A DNA stretch of 64,000 bases from Gracilibacillus ureilyticus (lineage in GTDB: Bacteria > Bacillota > Bacilli > Bacillales > Amphibacillaceae). Shown piece by piece: positions 37,572 through 50,223 of this stretch (position 1 is its first letter; the number at the start of each line of letters is the position of its first letter). Made by a program: the position numbers and the translations under genes. Under the pieces are notes generated by a model that did not search any database, was not told where the DNA came from, and saw only the letters and a program-made list of their open reading frames with translations. Where the stretch lies: contig NZ_FOGL01000010.1 in NCBI RefSeq assembly GCF_900111195.1, forward strand, positions 1 to 64,000. The letters run 5' to 3'.

Positions 37572-37607
37572 AAAAAAACCCGCCACCATAATAATATGAT
37601 AGCAGGT
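37572..37607 (-). terminator. Terminator of the suf operon
   Basis: 13-bp stem with wobble pairs (37578-37590, 37595-37607) followed by T7 on the minus strand. Confidence 0.85.
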
Positions 37608-37615
37608 TTTTCCTG

Positions 37616-39013
37616 TTAACCTATAGATCCTTCCATTTCGAATTTGATTAAACGGTTCATTTCAACCGCGTATTCCATTGGAAGTTCTTTTGTGAATGGT
37701 TCGATAAAGCCCATTACGATCATTTCTGTTGCTTCCTCTTCTGAAAGACCGCGGCTCATTAAATAGAATAATTGTTCTTCTGATACTTTGGAAACTTTCG
37801 CTTCGTGTTCCAATGAAATGTTCTCATTAAGAATTTCATTGTACGGAATTGTATCAGATGTTGACTTATTATCCATAATTAATGTATCACACTCGATATT
37901 AGAACGAGCACCATCTGCTTTTCGGCCAAAATGTACCATACCTAGATAAGAAACTTTCCCGCCTTGTTTTGAGATAGATTTTGATACAATCGTTGAAGAA
38001 GTATTTGGTGCTAAATGGTGCATTTTGGCACCTGCATGCTGGTGTTGTCCTTTACCCGCTAATGCGATAGAAAGGGTATTACCACGAGCACCTTCTCCTT
38101 TTAGAATAATTGCCGGATATTTCATTGTTAATTTAGAACCAATATTACCATCGATCCATTCCATAGTAGCATTCGCATCACATGTCGCACGTTTTGTAAC
38201 AAGGTTGTATACATTGTTTGCCCAGTTTTGAATCGTTGTATAACGGCAATATGCATCCTTTTTAACAAAGATTTCAACAACCGCACTGTGCAATGAATTT
38301 GTTGTATAAGTCGGCGCTGTACAACCTTCTACATAGTGTACAGATGCTCCTTCATCTACAATAATCAATGTACGTTCGAATTGCCCCATATTCTCTGAGT
38401 TAATTCGGAAGTATGCTTGTAACGGTGTATCTGTTTTCACGCCTTTTGGCACATAAATGAATGATCCACCTGACCATACTGCAGAATTAAGTGCAGCAAA
38501 CTTGTTATCTGAAGATGGAATAACTTTACCGAAATACTCTTTAAATAAATCTTCATTCTCTTTTAGAGCAGTATCCGTATCTTTGAAAACAATGCCCAGT
38601 TTTTCCAGGTCCTCTTTTAAGTTGTGATAAACAACCTCTGACTCATACTGTGCTGATACACCTGCAAGATATTTCTGTTCTGCTTCCGGTATACCTAATT
38701 TATCAAATGTTTGTTTGATTTCATCTGGTACTTCATCCCAGGAACGTTCCGAACGCTCAGATGGTTTTACGTAATACGTAATTTCATCAAAATCAAGTTC
38801 CGCCAGGTCGCCGCCCCACTGTGGCATTGGTTTTTTGTAAAACTGTTCGAGTGCTTTTAAGCGGTACTCTAACATCCATTCTGGTTCTTCTTTCATGCGT
38901 GAAATTTCTTCCACTATATTACGAGTCAATCCCTTTTCAGTACGGAAAATGGAAATGTCTCTATCATGGAAACCATATTTATATTCGCCTATTTCAGGTG
39001 CTTTTTTAGCCAT
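37616..39013 (-). CDS. sufB: Fe-S cluster assembly scaffold SufB
   Basis: 465 residues with ACAGGAGG upstream. The beta-helix core includes VEGCTAPTY (near 235), NLVTKRATC, and [15 protein letters not shown]. SufB forms the SufBC2D scaffold on which clusters are built. Last gene of sufC-D-S-U-B, with its own terminator. Confidence 0.97.
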   Translation of the reverse strand: MAKKAPEIGEYKYGFHDRDISIFRTEKGLTRNIVEEISRMKEEPEWMLEYRLKALEQFYKKPMPQWGGDLAELDFDEITYYVKPSERSERSWDEVPDEIKQTFDKLGIPEAEQKYLAGVSAQYESEVVYHNLKEDLEKLGIVFKDTDTALKENEDLFKEYFGKVIPSSDNKFAALNSAVWSGGSFIYVPKGVKTDTPLQAYFRINSENMGQFERTLIIVDEGASVHYVEGCTAPTYTTNSLHSAVVEIFVKKDAYCRYTTIQNWANNVYNLVTKRATCDANATMEWIDGNIGSKLTMKYPAIILKGEGARGNTLSIALAGKGQHQHAGAKMHHLAPNTSSTIVSKSISKQGGKVSYLGMVHFGRKADGARSNIECDTLIMDNKSTSDTIPYNEILNENISLEHEAKVSKVSEEQLFYLMSRGLSEEEATEMIVMGFIEPFTKELPMEYAVEMNRLIKFEMEGSIG

Positions 39014-39046
39014 AATATTTACCTCCTGTTTTGGATTTCTTCTCTG

Positions 39047-42007
<2,961 letters not shown>

Positions 42008-42024
42008 ACGATACCTCCTAACCT

Positions 42025-42810
42025 TTACGCATTTTGTCCTACAGTTTCGTCTTCAATTCCTAATTCCTGTTTAATCCATTCATAACCTTCTGCTTCCAGA
42101 CGTTCTGCTAATTCCGGACCGCCTGATTTCACTACACGTCCTTGCATCATAATGTGAACATGATCTGGTGTAATATAGTCTAATAAACGTTGATAGTGGG
42201 TAATGATCAGACAGCCAAATTCTTCACTGCGCATTTTATTAATCCCTTTAGAAACGACTTTTAATGCATCAATATCAAGCCCTGAATCAATTTCATCAAG
42301 AATTGCGATAGCCGGCTGAATCATCATTAATTGTAAAATTTCGTTACGCTTTTTCTCACCGCCTGAGAAACCTTCATTTAAGTACCGCTGTGCCATGTTT
42401 TTATCCATTTCCAGATAATCCATCGCCGCGTCCATTTCTTTAATGAATTTCATTAGAGGAATTTCGTCACCTTCCTCACGGTGTGCATTAATAGATGAGC
42501 GCAAGAAATCTGAAGTTGTTACACCACTGATCTCACTTGGATATTGCATTGCCAGAAATAAACCTGCCTGTGCACGTTCATCAACTTCCATTTCAAGTAC
42601 ATCTTCCCCATCCAGCAGAATCTGTCCTTTTGTTACTTCATATTTAGGGTGGCCCATGATTGCTGATGCTAAAGTTGATTTACCTGTACCGTTCGGCCCC
42701 ATCACTGCGTGGAATTCTCCACCTTTAATCGTTAAATTAACACCTTTTAATATTTCCTGACCTTCAATTTCAACATGAAGATCTTTAATTTCTAGAGTTG
42801 AACTTGCCAT
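42025..42810 (-). CDS. sufC: Fe-S assembly ATPase SufC
   Basis: 261 residues from MASSTLEIKD, which has GGAGG eight bases upstream; an earlier in-frame start lacks a site. Walker A GPNGTGKST, the variant ABC signature FSGGEKKR and Walker B AILDEIDSGLD are all present. First gene of the operon, about 140 bp after the predicted promoter. Confidence 0.97.
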   Translation of the reverse strand: MASSTLEIKDLHVEIEGQEILKGVNLTIKGGEFHAVMGPNGTGKSTLASAIMGHPKYEVTKGQILLDGEDVLEMEVDERAQAGLFLAMQYPSEISGVTTSDFLRSSINAHREEGDEIPLMKFIKEMDAAMDYLEMDKNMAQRYLNEGFSGGEKKRNEILQLMMIQPAIAILDEIDSGLDIDALKVVSKGINKMRSEEFGCLIITHYQRLLDYITPDHVHIMMQGRVVKSGGPELAERLEAEGYEWIKQELGIEDETVGQNA

Positions 42811-42947
42811 AAATACATACCTCCAAAACATTTTAATTTATCTTGATATCAAGCGGAATTAAATTCATTCTCACTTTATTCTCATTATAATCTTATACTA
42901 TTTCGAATCTATAATCAACCATTATTCGACTTATGTCCACGAAACAT

Positions 42948-42956
42948 ATTATACCA
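42948..42956 (-). promoter_or_regulatory. Extended -10 promoter of the suf operon
   Basis: TGGTATAAT (TG-n-TATAAT) with a poor -35 region; it lies about 138 bp upstream of sufC and is the best promoter in this gap. Confidence 0.6.
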
Positions 42957-43040
42957 CAACCCAAGCTATATTATCGATTAAGACCCCTTGCTAATAATCC
43001 ATTTTCCACACTTTCTTAAAGAATAAAAAGAAATTCACAT

Positions 43041-43081
43041 AAAAAGCAACAGCTTCACTTATCGTGTAACTGTTGCTTTTT
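43041..43081 (-). terminator. Terminator after the AUU-start small gene
   Basis: Perfect 12-bp arms (43041-43052, 43070-43081) around a 17-nt loop, with flanking A and T runs; 15 bp past the stop codon of the 63-residue ORF. Confidence 0.85.
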
Positions 43082-43095
43082 GTCCTTTTTATCAC

Positions 43096-43287
43096 TTATC
43101 TATGCACTAATCTTTCAACATCCTGAATAACTCTTTGACTTTTCACGTAGCTTTCTTCTCTTTCCTTTTCAACACTCAATCTTTTCTTCAAGTTCCGGCT
43201 GTATTCTGCATAACCGACTCCGTGGTTCTGGTGCATCGCCTTTTCCATCTCCGTTGTGTAATTAAGATCAAGCTTATGGTCATTAAT
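43096..43287 (-). CDS. Small basic/acidic helical protein with apparent AUU start
   Basis: 63 codons, INDHKLDLNYTTEMEKAMHQ onwards, rich in charged helix-forming residues and ending in RLVHR. AAAGGA lies ten bases before an ATT codon, an in-frame TGA lies three codons upstream of that, and no ATG, GTG or TTG is available before codon 14. A strong terminator follows. An alternative, non-coding-looking frame on the same strand is arginine-rich and less protein-like. I do not recognise the family. The start is the main doubt. Confidence 0.55.
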   Translation of the reverse strand: MNDHKLDLNYTTEMEKAMHQNHGVGYAEYSRNLKKRLSVEKEREESYVKSQRVIQDVERLVHR

Positions 43288-43446
43288 AGTAAATCAATCC
43301 TTTCATTGTTTGACAAAATAATTGTAACACCATCACACAGAAGACCCAAATCCGCTGTGGCACTGTTTAAATAAATTATTAATAATATGAAAGAAAAGAA
43401 ATAACTCAACTGTTTTATAGTTAAAATTACGGCAGGATACTTCTTT

Positions 43447-43770
43447 TTATTTGAGGATGTTCCATTTTTGCTCCCAATCTTCGATCAGACCATAAAGTTT
43501 TGTTACAGATTCCATTGCATATAACTTATCACGTACATTATCACCATCCCATATTACCACAGCCGGAACACTTTCTATTTTGTTTTCTATCATAAAGTCA
43601 GGATAAAATGATGCATTCATACGGTAAATAACTCTTGATGGGTCTGCTTCTTCTATCACACGCAGCATTTTCTCCGCTAATTGGCATGTTGCACAAAATG
43701 GAGTGTGGATGAAAATGATGGCTTTGTCATTTTTTATTGTATCCCATGTTTCCTTGCTTACTTCTTTCAT
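43447..43770 (-). CDS. yusE: Thioredoxin-like protein YusE
   Basis: 107 residues from the third of three ATG codons, eight bases after AAAGG. CATC active site (C26, C29) in FIHTPFCATCQ and the cis-proline region ESVPAVVIWDG. A divergent thioredoxin, probably a disulfide exchange or Fe-S helper. Eleven bp downstream of yusF. Confidence 0.9.
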   Translation of the reverse strand: MKEVSKETWDTIKNDKAIIFIHTPFCATCQLAEKMLRVIEEADPSRVIYRMNASFYPDFMIENKIESVPAVVIWDGDNVRDKLYAMESVTKLYGLIEDWEQKWNILK

Positions 43771-43781
43771 CATCATCACCT

Positions 43782-44132
43782 TTATAAAAAGTCAGGATTT
43801 ATCATTATATGAGAAGAGACTAAAGCAACAGCCAATTCCGATTCAGGTGTTGCAGCTACTTCCCTAAAAGCTTTATCAATATAAATATGAGTTGCATGAG
43901 GAAGTTCTTTGGACAATTGCTTCCTCAGTTTTTTTCCGGCGTTATCTTCATCTACTAAGATATAAACATCACGGTGATCCATCTGGTATGTTTCAATCAA
44001 ATATTCCAGCCGCTCTACACCCAATGTCCCATTCGTACAAACAATTTCCACCTGGTCGTTCACAAGCTTTTTTACCTTTTCTTTATCTGACCGGCCCTCT
44101 ACAATAATCAGTTTCGACTCTAAATTAAGCAT
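43782..44132 (-). CDS. yusF: TOPRIM-domain protein YusF
   Basis: 116 residues from MLNLESKLI, six bases after AGGTG. The TOPRIM core shows VEGRSDKEKV (conserved Glu near 12) and VDEDNAGKKLR (DxD-like pair near 62-64). A small stand-alone TOPRIM protein; the role is unknown, possibly nuclease or RNA-related like RNase M5. Pairs with yusE. Confidence 0.9.
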   Translation of the reverse strand: MLNLESKLIIVEGRSDKEKVKKLVNDQVEIVCTNGTLGVERLEYLIETYQMDHRDVYILVDEDNAGKKLRKQLSKELPHATHIYIDKAFREVAATPESELAVALVSSHIMINPDFL

Positions 44133-44239
44133 TTGGCTCACCTACTTCATCAGACTGCATGCTAACACATAGAATTGCTTATTTTATTGTATGGAACAAA
44201 TTAGTGATGTTATGACTGTTTAGCAACACTATATAAATT

Positions 44240-44266
44240 TAGCATTCGCATAAATTGCGAATGCTA
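44240..44266 (-). terminator. Inverted repeat after gcvH
   Basis: Perfect 11-bp arms (44240-44250, 44256-44266), 5-nt loop, followed by A/T-rich sequence on the minus strand; 7 bp past the gcvH stop codon. Confidence 0.75.
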
Positions 44267-44272
44267 CATACC

Positions 44273-44656
44273 TTATTCTTCGTTAATCATTTTTTCATAA
44301 TCTTCTGCAGACATTAAATCTTCCAATTCTGCTTCGTCACTAGGTTCAACAACGATCATCCATGCATTTTCATATGGTGATTCATTGACAAGTTCCGGGC
44401 TGTCTTCTAACTCTTCATTCACTTCGACTACTTTACCACTTACAGGAGCATAAAGTTCTGAAACAGTTTTAACTGACTCTGCGCTTCCAAATGGTTCGTC
44501 TGCCTCAACAGTATCCCCCACTTCTGGCAGTTCAATAAAAACAATATCTCCTAGTTCAGATTGGGCATGGTCAGTAATTCCGATCCGTACCTTATTATCT
44601 TCCTTTTTCACCCATTCATGTTCTTCAGAATATAATAGATCTTTTGGTAAATTCAC
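44273..44656 (-). CDS. gcvH: Glycine cleavage system H protein
   Basis: 127 residues. Lipoylated lysine K63 in [15 protein letters not shown]. It shuttles the aminomethyl group in glycine cleavage and in Bacillus also passes lipoyl groups to other enzymes. There are no gcvT or gcvP genes here, as in B. subtilis. A clear GGAGG site. Confidence 0.96.
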   Translation of the reverse strand: MNLPKDLLYSEEHEWVKKEDNKVRIGITDHAQSELGDIVFIELPEVGDTVEADEPFGSAESVKTVSELYAPVSGKVVEVNEELEDSPELVNESPYENAWMIVVEPSDEAELEDLMSAEDYEKMINEE

Positions 44657-44698
44657 AATTCATACCTCCAATATTTGCTTTCCATTTTAATATAAAGG

Positions 44699-45055
44699 TT
44701 ACTTCCAAGTCTGGTCAAATATTTCTTCCTTAAATCCCACCGTTACCTTGTTATCACCAACAGTTAGTGGACGTTTTATCAGCATACCGTCAGAAGCCAG
44801 ATATTCAAGTTTTTCGTCATTTGGCATGTCACTGAGTTTATCTTTGAGTCCTAATTCCCGGTATTTTTTCCCACTTGTATTAAAAAACTTCTTAAGTGGC
44901 AGGTCACTCTTTTGAACGATTCTTTCCAACTGCTCTTTTGTTGGCGGATTTTCTACAATATGTATAGCTTCATAGGAGATCTCATTTTCATCCAGCCATT
45001 TTTTCGCATTTCTGCACGTACCACATTTCGGATACCAGTAAAATTGTAATGCCAT
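44699..45055 (-). CDS. yusI: ArsC/Spx-family protein YusI
   Basis: 118 residues from MALQFYWYPKCGTCR, preceded by GGAGGAAA; same length as B. subtilis YusI. CxxC (C11, C14) as in Spx-like thioredoxin-fold proteins; the RPLTVGDNKVTVGF block is typical of the YusI/YffB branch. The function is unproven, probably thiol redox. Confidence 0.92.
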   Translation of the reverse strand: MALQFYWYPKCGTCRNAKKWLDENEISYEAIHIVENPPTKEQLERIVQKSDLPLKKFFNTSGKKYRELGLKDKLSDMPNDEKLEYLASDGMLIKRPLTVGDNKVTVGFKEEIFDQTWK

Positions 45056-45198
45056 TACTATTTCCTCCATCATAATTGTTGCCATTATTTTACCGAATCA
45101 AAGCTTCAATTAGCAAGTGATATGAAATCAGCTCCTGTATAGATTTAATGGAATAGTACAAAATACAGACGAACTTTACAGGAAGGGAGGATATAAAT

Positions 45199-45450
45199 AT
45201 GCAGCAAGAACAGCATACAGGTTCACAAACAATGCCCCAACCACCAGCGATGATAAGTACAAAAGACCATCTATATTTGACTGATATGCTTTCATGGAAT
45301 TTAAACGCAGCTAAAAAAGCCCACTTTTTTGCTCAGTTTTGCACAATTCCAGAAGTTAACCAGGCCATTGAAAAAGTATGTCAAATGCACGAAAAACACT
45401 ATCAACTGATTCTGGAACAATTAAATAGTCAGAATAAACAAACGATGTAA
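45199..45450 (+). CDS. CotF-like spore coat protein
   Basis: 83 residues with GGGAGG upstream. Helical, with STKDHLYLTDMLSWNLNAAKKAHFFAQFC, the pattern of the CotF/YusN spore coat family. First of two adjacent coat genes; expected to be expressed in the mother cell. Confidence 0.8.
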   Translation: MQQEQHTGSQTMPQPPAMISTKDHLYLTDMLSWNLNAAKKAHFFAQFCTIPEVNQAIEKVCQMHEKHYQLILEQLNSQNKQTM

Positions 45451-45462
45451 GGTGGTGGAATA

Positions 45463-45786
45463 ATGGAGTCAAATAATAAAATTCAGAATCCAGAAACAAC
45501 TGTTCAAAAAACTCAGGCAATGAATGACAGAGATTTTCTGACCGATATTTTAGCAACAGAGAAATATTTGACACAGGCATATAGCACTGCATTGAATGAA
45601 GCAAGTAATCAACATCTTTATCAATATATACTTAATATTTTTGAAGAAACACAAAATTGCCATCGAGAGCTTTATAACCTTATGTTTCAAAACGGCTGGT
45701 ACAGTTTGGAGCAAGCAGATATGCAAAAATGTCAGCAAAGTTATCAGCAATTCCAGCAAGATAAACAGCAACTTCCCCTCCATTAA
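45463..45786 (+). CDS. CotF-family spore coat protein (YusN-like)
   Basis: 107 residues with GGTGGTG upstream, 12 bp after the previous coat gene. Contains NDRDFLTDILATEKYLTQAYSTALNEASN and the C-terminal Gln-rich QQSYQQFQQDKQQ; matches the YusN family in length and motif. Ends in a terminator. Confidence 0.82.
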   Translation: MESNNKIQNPETTVQKTQAMNDRDFLTDILATEKYLTQAYSTALNEASNQHLYQYILNIFEETQNCHRELYNLMFQNGWYSLEQADMQKCQQSYQQFQQDKQQLPLH

Positions 45787-45818
45787 AACTTGGCATATTT
45801 GCCAGGTTTTCTTTTTTT
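45785..45818 (+). terminator. Terminator after the coat protein genes
   Basis: 11-bp stem with one G-U pair (45785-45795, 45800-45810), 4-nt loop, T-run. Confidence 0.88.
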
Positions 45819-45839
45819 CGGTGAGCCTGACTCATTTTA

Positions 45840-45868
45840 TTTACAAAACGTAATCATTACGATACAAT
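45840..45868 (+). promoter_or_regulatory. Zur-controlled promoter of znuC-znuB-zur
   Basis: -35 TTTACA (45840-45845), 17-bp spacer, -10 TACAAT (45863-45868). The spacer contains the perfect palindrome CGTAATCATTACG (45849-45861), the core of the Bacillus Zur box, so Zur binding would block RNA polymerase. Confidence 0.88.
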
Positions 45869-45904
45869 AGGTTAAACTTCCTAATTAAAAAAGGAGAATA
45901 AATT

Positions 45905-46657
45905 ATGGTCAAAACCATTGTAAATATGGAAAATGTGAGTTTTCACTACGGAAATCGACAAGCACTTTCAAAGATTAACTTCCAGATAAATGAAGGAGAC
46001 TTCATCGGATTAGTCGGACCAAATGGCGGCGGAAAAACCACATTAATAAAATTAATATTAGGGTTGGAAAAGCCTTCAGCAGGAAATTTAACATTATTCG
46101 GAGTTCCAGCTCAAAAATACAAACAGAAGAGCAATATTGGATATGTTTCTCAAAAAGCAAATACGTTTAACCGCGGTTTTCCAGCAACAGTAACTGAAGT
46201 TGTAGCAATGGGTTTAACAGCGAAACTGGGATATTTTAAACGAGTTTCCAAACAAGTTAAAGTAAAGGTTGAAGAAGCAATTGAACAAGTTGGAATGTCT
46301 GCATATAAGAATGAAAACATCGGAAACCTGTCCGGCGGGCAGCAACAGAGGATTTTTATTGCCCGGGCACTCGTCAGTAAACCGAAATTATTGATACTAG
46401 ATGAACCGACTGTTGGGGTCGACGCAGAAAATGTGGAAAAGTTTTTTGATTTGTTACATGATCTGAATAAGCAGAATATTACCCTGTTACTTGTGACACA
46501 TGATATTGGTACAATGACTCACCATGCCTCACAAGTAGTGTGTTTAAATAAAACATTGCACTTTCATGGGAATCCGAGTACATTTGAATCCTTATCGAAA
46601 GAACAACTTTCGGATTTTTACGGACATCCGTTAAACCTTGTTACACATCACCATTAA
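45905..46657 (+). CDS. znuC: Zinc ABC transporter ATP-binding protein ZnuC/AdcC
   Basis: 250 residues with AAAAGGAG upstream. Walker A GPNGGGKTT (38-46), signature LSGGQQQR, Walker B LLILDEPTVGVD. The C-terminus ends in HHH. Zinc rather than manganese is inferred from the Zur box and the zur gene in the same operon. Confidence 0.93.
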   Translation: MVKTIVNMENVSFHYGNRQALSKINFQINEGDFIGLVGPNGGGKTTLIKLILGLEKPSAGNLTLFGVPAQKYKQKSNIGYVSQKANTFNRGFPATVTEVVAMGLTAKLGYFKRVSKQVKVKVEEAIEQVGMSAYKNENIGNLSGGQQQRIFIARALVSKPKLLILDEPTVGVDAENVEKFFDLLHDLNKQNITLLLVTHDIGTMTHHASQVVCLNKTLHFHGNPSTFESLSKEQLSDFYGHPLNLVTHHH

Positions 46658-46672
46658 AGCGGAGGAAGCATC

Positions 46673-47542
46673 ATGTTAGCTAATTTTTTTGAATACGAGT
46701 TTTTAAGAAATACTTTTTTTACAGGAATAATCATCGGGATCATCGCGCCGCTGCTCGGAACATTTGTTGTAGTAAGGCGCTTATCACTGATTGCCGATGC
46801 CCTATCCCATGTTACACTTGCAGGAATAGCATTCGGATTACTGTTGGAAAAAAAAACAGGTACACCGTTAATAACCCCCTTCTACTCAGGGTTGGGGTTC
46901 TCCGTTATTGGTTCCATATTTATTGAGCGGTTAAGAAGTGTGTATTCTGCTTTCCAGGAATTAGCGATTCCTATTATAATGTCTGCAGGGGTAGGGTTAA
47001 GTGTGATTTTTATCTCTATTGCAAATGGATTTAATACAGATTTATATAATTATTTATTCGGTTCAGTTTCTGCTGTTAGCAGACAGGATTTATACAGCAT
47101 TTTCATTATTGCCATCATAGTATGTGCGGTAATCTATCTCTTTTACAAGGAATTGTTTTTACTCTCATTTGATGAAGAACATGCGAACGTTACAGGGATT
47201 CATGCGAAAATGATTCATTTTATATTTATTTTACTGACAGCACTGGTTATTGCAGCATCAATCCGTATTGTTGGTGTATTGCTAGTTTCTTCACTAATGA
47301 CATTACCTGTTGCCGCAAGTATCCGAATTGCAAAAGGATTTAAACAAACCGTTATTTATGCGATAATATATGGAGAGGCATCTGTTATTTTAGGATTAAT
47401 TAGTGGTTACTATCTTGAAATTCCCCCTGGAGGAACGATTGTCATGTTACTAATTATCTTATTAATCGCAACAATTCTCAGTAAAAAGGTTATCAGTTAT
47501 TTAACCGGAAGAAAACATCGAGTTCGTGATGAGGTGATATAA
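46673..47542 (+). CDS. znuB: Zinc ABC transporter permease ZnuB/AdcB
   Basis: 289 residues, eight or nine membrane segments, ABC-3 family. [19 protein letters not shown] (about 32-50) is the EAA-like contact loop, and HANVTGIH and [14 protein letters not shown] are typical. Its stop codon shares a base with the zur start (TAATG). No substrate-binding protein gene is in the operon. Confidence 0.93.
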   Translation: MLANFFEYEFLRNTFFTGIIIGIIAPLLGTFVVVRRLSLIADALSHVTLAGIAFGLLLEKKTGTPLITPFYSGLGFSVIGSIFIERLRSVYSAFQELAIPIIMSAGVGLSVIFISIANGFNTDLYNYLFGSVSAVSRQDLYSIFIIAIIVCAVIYLFYKELFLLSFDEEHANVTGIHAKMIHFIFILLTALVIAASIRIVGVLLVSSLMTLPVAASIRIAKGFKQTVIYAIIYGEASVILGLISGYYLEIPPGGTIVMLLIILLIATILSKKVISYLTGRKHRVRDEVI

Positions 47543-47949
47543 TGAATACCCAGGAAGCCCTGGATTTATTAAAACAAAAAGGATATAAATATACAGAGAA
47601 AAGAGAGCATATGATCCATTTCTTTGTCCATGAAAACAGATACCGTACTGCAAAGGATCTTTTGGAGAATATGGAAGCTGATTATGATGGGATTAGTTTT
47701 GATACAATTTACCGTAACCTTCACCTATTTGATCAGTTAGGGATACTGGAATCAACAGAATTAAACGGTGAGAAACACTTTCGATTAAAGTGTGACCACC
47801 ATCATCATCACCATTTTATTTGTAAAAATTGCGGGGTAACCAAAGAAATCCATCATTGTCCTATGGAACAGATTAATGAAGAGCTGAAGCAATTTATGAT
47901 TGAAGACCATAAATTTGAAGTTTACGGTTTCTGCCCTTCATGCAGATAA
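47542..47949 (+). CDS. zur: Fur-family zinc regulator Zur
   Basis: 135 residues. Winged helix (about 10-80) with [13 protein letters not shown] as the recognition helix. Six consecutive His (86-91) lie just before the structural zinc site C94/C97 and C131/C134. Represses zinc uptake when zinc is ample. The operon box (45849-45861) implies autoregulation. Confidence 0.93.
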   Translation: MNTQEALDLLKQKGYKYTEKREHMIHFFVHENRYRTAKDLLENMEADYDGISFDTIYRNLHLFDQLGILESTELNGEKHFRLKCDHHHHHHFICKNCGVTKEIHHCPMEQINEELKQFMIEDHKFEVYGFCPSCR

Positions 47950-47958
47950 CCCATCCAT

Positions 47959-47990
47959 ACACTTACTTTACTAAACAGCAAAGTGAGTGT
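47959..47990 (+). terminator. Terminator after zur
   Basis: 11-bp stem with a T-G pair (47959-47969, 47980-47990), followed by a T-rich tract. Confidence 0.8.
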
Positions 47991-48112
47991 ATTTATTTTG
48001 TTTTAAGCCCGGTTAATTTCTTTTTACATTTATTTTACATAAACCGGTTGTTCTTAACATGTTTTCGACATATCCTTTGAGTGAACGGACTTACTAGAAG
48101 GGATGTGACGAA

Positions 48113-49258
48113 ATGAAGATCGCAATTTTTACGGATACATTTCTCCCGGATGTAAATGGTGTTGCTAAAACTTTAGGAAAACTTACGAAGTATCTTGATC
48201 ATACGAATCACTCATATATCGTTATTTCACCTAAACAGACAGGAAGTGAGCCAGAAACAGAGCAAATATATCCCCAATCAAGCTTCCCTTTTCCTCTTTA
48301 TAAAGAGTGCAGAATATCTGTCCCAAAAAAAGCAGAAATTCGCGACTTATTATTATCATTCGCACCAGATATCATCCATGTTGCTACACCTTTTTCGATT
48401 GGATTATGCGGTTTGCAATTAGCAAAAAAATTAAATATACCACTCGTTGGATCCTATCATACAGATTTTGATCATTATTTGCACTATTATCATCTCTCTT
48501 TATTATCAAAACCACTATGGCGCTATATGGAATGGTTCCATCAGCATATGGCACGAATTTTTGTTCCATCTGCACACACGTATAATCAGTTAATGCAACG
48601 CAATTTCCGAAATATTCAAATCTGGAAACGTGGTGTAGACACATCGGTTTTTCACCCACATTATGATCAAAACAGCATTCGTATTAAATACAATATTCAA
48701 CAGAAATATATACTCAGCTATGCCGGGCGACTAGCACCAGAGAAGAATATTGAAGTAATGGCATATTTATTCAAAAATATACCCGAACACTTACAGAATC
48801 AAATTCATTGGATAATTGTCGGTGACGGACCTTCCAGACAGTACTTAGAGGAGAATAAATCTGAAAACGTCAGTTTCACTGGATTTCTACCTCAAAGTGA
48901 AATTGCCCCAATTGTATCTGCAAGTGATTTATTCGTTTTTCCTTCTGAAAGCGAAACATTTGGCAATGTAGTGCTCGAAGCTCTAGCATGTGGGACACCA
49001 GTCGTCGGAGCAAATGCGGGAGGGGTAAAAACTATTATACAGGAAGGCTTTACAGGTTTACTTTGTTCCCCCCAAAAACAACATGAATATTCGAAAGCAA
49101 TTGCATCCATCTTAGAAAACGAGGAATGGCGCCAACAGTTAGGCGAAAATGCGATCCGGTATGCCCAGAAACAAAGATGGGAAGACCGCTTCGAGGAATT
49201 GCTTTCAGGTTATCAGGCAGTCATTCTTAATGAAAAGGAAACAACAAAGCACGCTTAA
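48113..49258 (+). CDS. Glycosyltransferase family 4 protein
   Basis: 381 residues, GT-B fold. N-terminal DTFLPDVNGVAKTLGKL (8-24), middle SYAGRLAPEKNIEVM near 202, and the nucleotide-sugar motif SESETFGNVVLEALACGTPVVG near 282. Resembles lipid-linked alpha-mannosyl or glucosyl transferases of Bacillus (MgtA-like), which build membrane glycolipids; the substrate is not established. Stop codon overlaps that of the convergent peptidase. Confidence 0.85.
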   Translation: MKIAIFTDTFLPDVNGVAKTLGKLTKYLDHTNHSYIVISPKQTGSEPETEQIYPQSSFPFPLYKECRISVPKKAEIRDLLLSFAPDIIHVATPFSIGLCGLQLAKKLNIPLVGSYHTDFDHYLHYYHLSLLSKPLWRYMEWFHQHMARIFVPSAHTYNQLMQRNFRNIQIWKRGVDTSVFHPHYDQNSIRIKYNIQQKYILSYAGRLAPEKNIEVMAYLFKNIPEHLQNQIHWIIVGDGPSRQYLEENKSENVSFTGFLPQSEIAPIVSASDLFVFPSESETFGNVVLEALACGTPVVGANAGGVKTIIQEGFTGLLCSPQKQHEYSKAIASILENEEWRQQLGENAIRYAQKQRWEDRFEELLSGYQAVILNEKETTKHA

Positions 49259-50157
49259 TTGTAAAGGCATGCTCTGGCTAATATCATCCCGACTTCTTTG
49301 TTTTCAGTCCAGATTTTATTATAATGTTTCAATGGTACAGGTACCGGCCCCACATATGGTGCAATTTCTATTGTGAAAGCAGGCCGTTTCTGTACCATGA
49401 TAAACCAGTCAGTAAAACCGCCACCGCTAGGATCAGGGCCCGGGTCGACTAACCGGTAACCTGTTATTGTAGAAAGCTGATCTGCAAACCCTTTTGCATA
49501 AACATATTCTTTACCTGATAGTTTGTATTGCCAGAATATCTCTTCCCCCGATGAATGATAACAGGCAACAAATGAAAATTTATGCTTTAACGCGAAATCA
49601 TATAATGACTTTGCCTCAGGTTCACTTAACGGTTTCGGTCCTTTAAACATAGCAGGGGCGGGTTTTTGGATTTGATCATCGATATTTTCCCAATCTATCG
49701 GGTATTGACGGTTTAGATCAACACCGCGGATATTTGCTTTCCATCCATCAAACACTTCTGACCCATTGTTCATCTGAATTAGTAAGTCTGATTCTTCAAA
49801 TTGTTCTACTCCGTCCTGTACCAATGTTACTCCATCAGGATTTACCATTGGTACAAACCAGATGGAAACATCTTGGAGCAATATTTTTACATTTTTTTCA
49901 TTTTCGTATCTCTCGCAATAATCTTCTACCATGTTCATTAATAGTGCGGTGGTTAACCACTCTCTTGCATGATGAGCACCATTTAACATTATTTTTCTCT
50001 TACCAGACCCCAGTTTTAATGCAATTAACTCTCTGCCCTGAACAGAGTAACCAATAACTGCTTTCTTTAAGCATTCATATCTTCTTGTTAATAATTCGGA
50101 ATCTTTCACTAATTGTTTGTAACGATATACTTGTTTTGGATTCACAATATCACCCAT
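49255..50157 (-). CDS. M14-family zinc carboxypeptidase
   Basis: 300 residues. HxxE zinc motif HHAREW (H63, E66), third ligand His in ACYHSSGEEIFWQY near 180, and catalytic Glu in FTIEIAPY near 272. There is no signal peptide and no LysM domains. Nearest known type is the gamma-D-glutamyl-L-diamino acid endopeptidase (ENP1/YqgT), which recycles or trims peptidoglycan peptides. GGAGG precedes the start. Confidence 0.88.
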   Translation of the reverse strand: MGDIVNPKQVYRYKQLVKDSELLTRRYECLKKAVIGYSVQGRELIALKLGSGKRKIMLNGAHHAREWLTTALLMNMVEDYCERYENEKNVKILLQDVSIWFVPMVNPDGVTLVQDGVEQFEESDLLIQMNNGSEVFDGWKANIRGVDLNRQYPIDWENIDDQIQKPAPAMFKGPKPLSEPEAKSLYDFALKHKFSFVACYHSSGEEIFWQYKLSGKEYVYAKGFADQLSTITGYRLVDPGPDPSGGGFTDWFIMVQKRPAFTIEIAPYVGPVPVPLKHYNKIWTENKEVGMILARACLYN

Positions 50158-50223
50158 GTGTAACCTCCCTGCAAGTAATCTTCTCTTATCAGTTTATGCA
50201 GTTTTCAGATGAAAGTGCCTAGA

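Noticed and set aside
43188-43409. 73-residue ORF overlapping the AUU-start gene
   Set aside because: Arginine- and threonine-rich, with no ribosome site at its start; the other frame looks far more like a protein and ends by a terminator.
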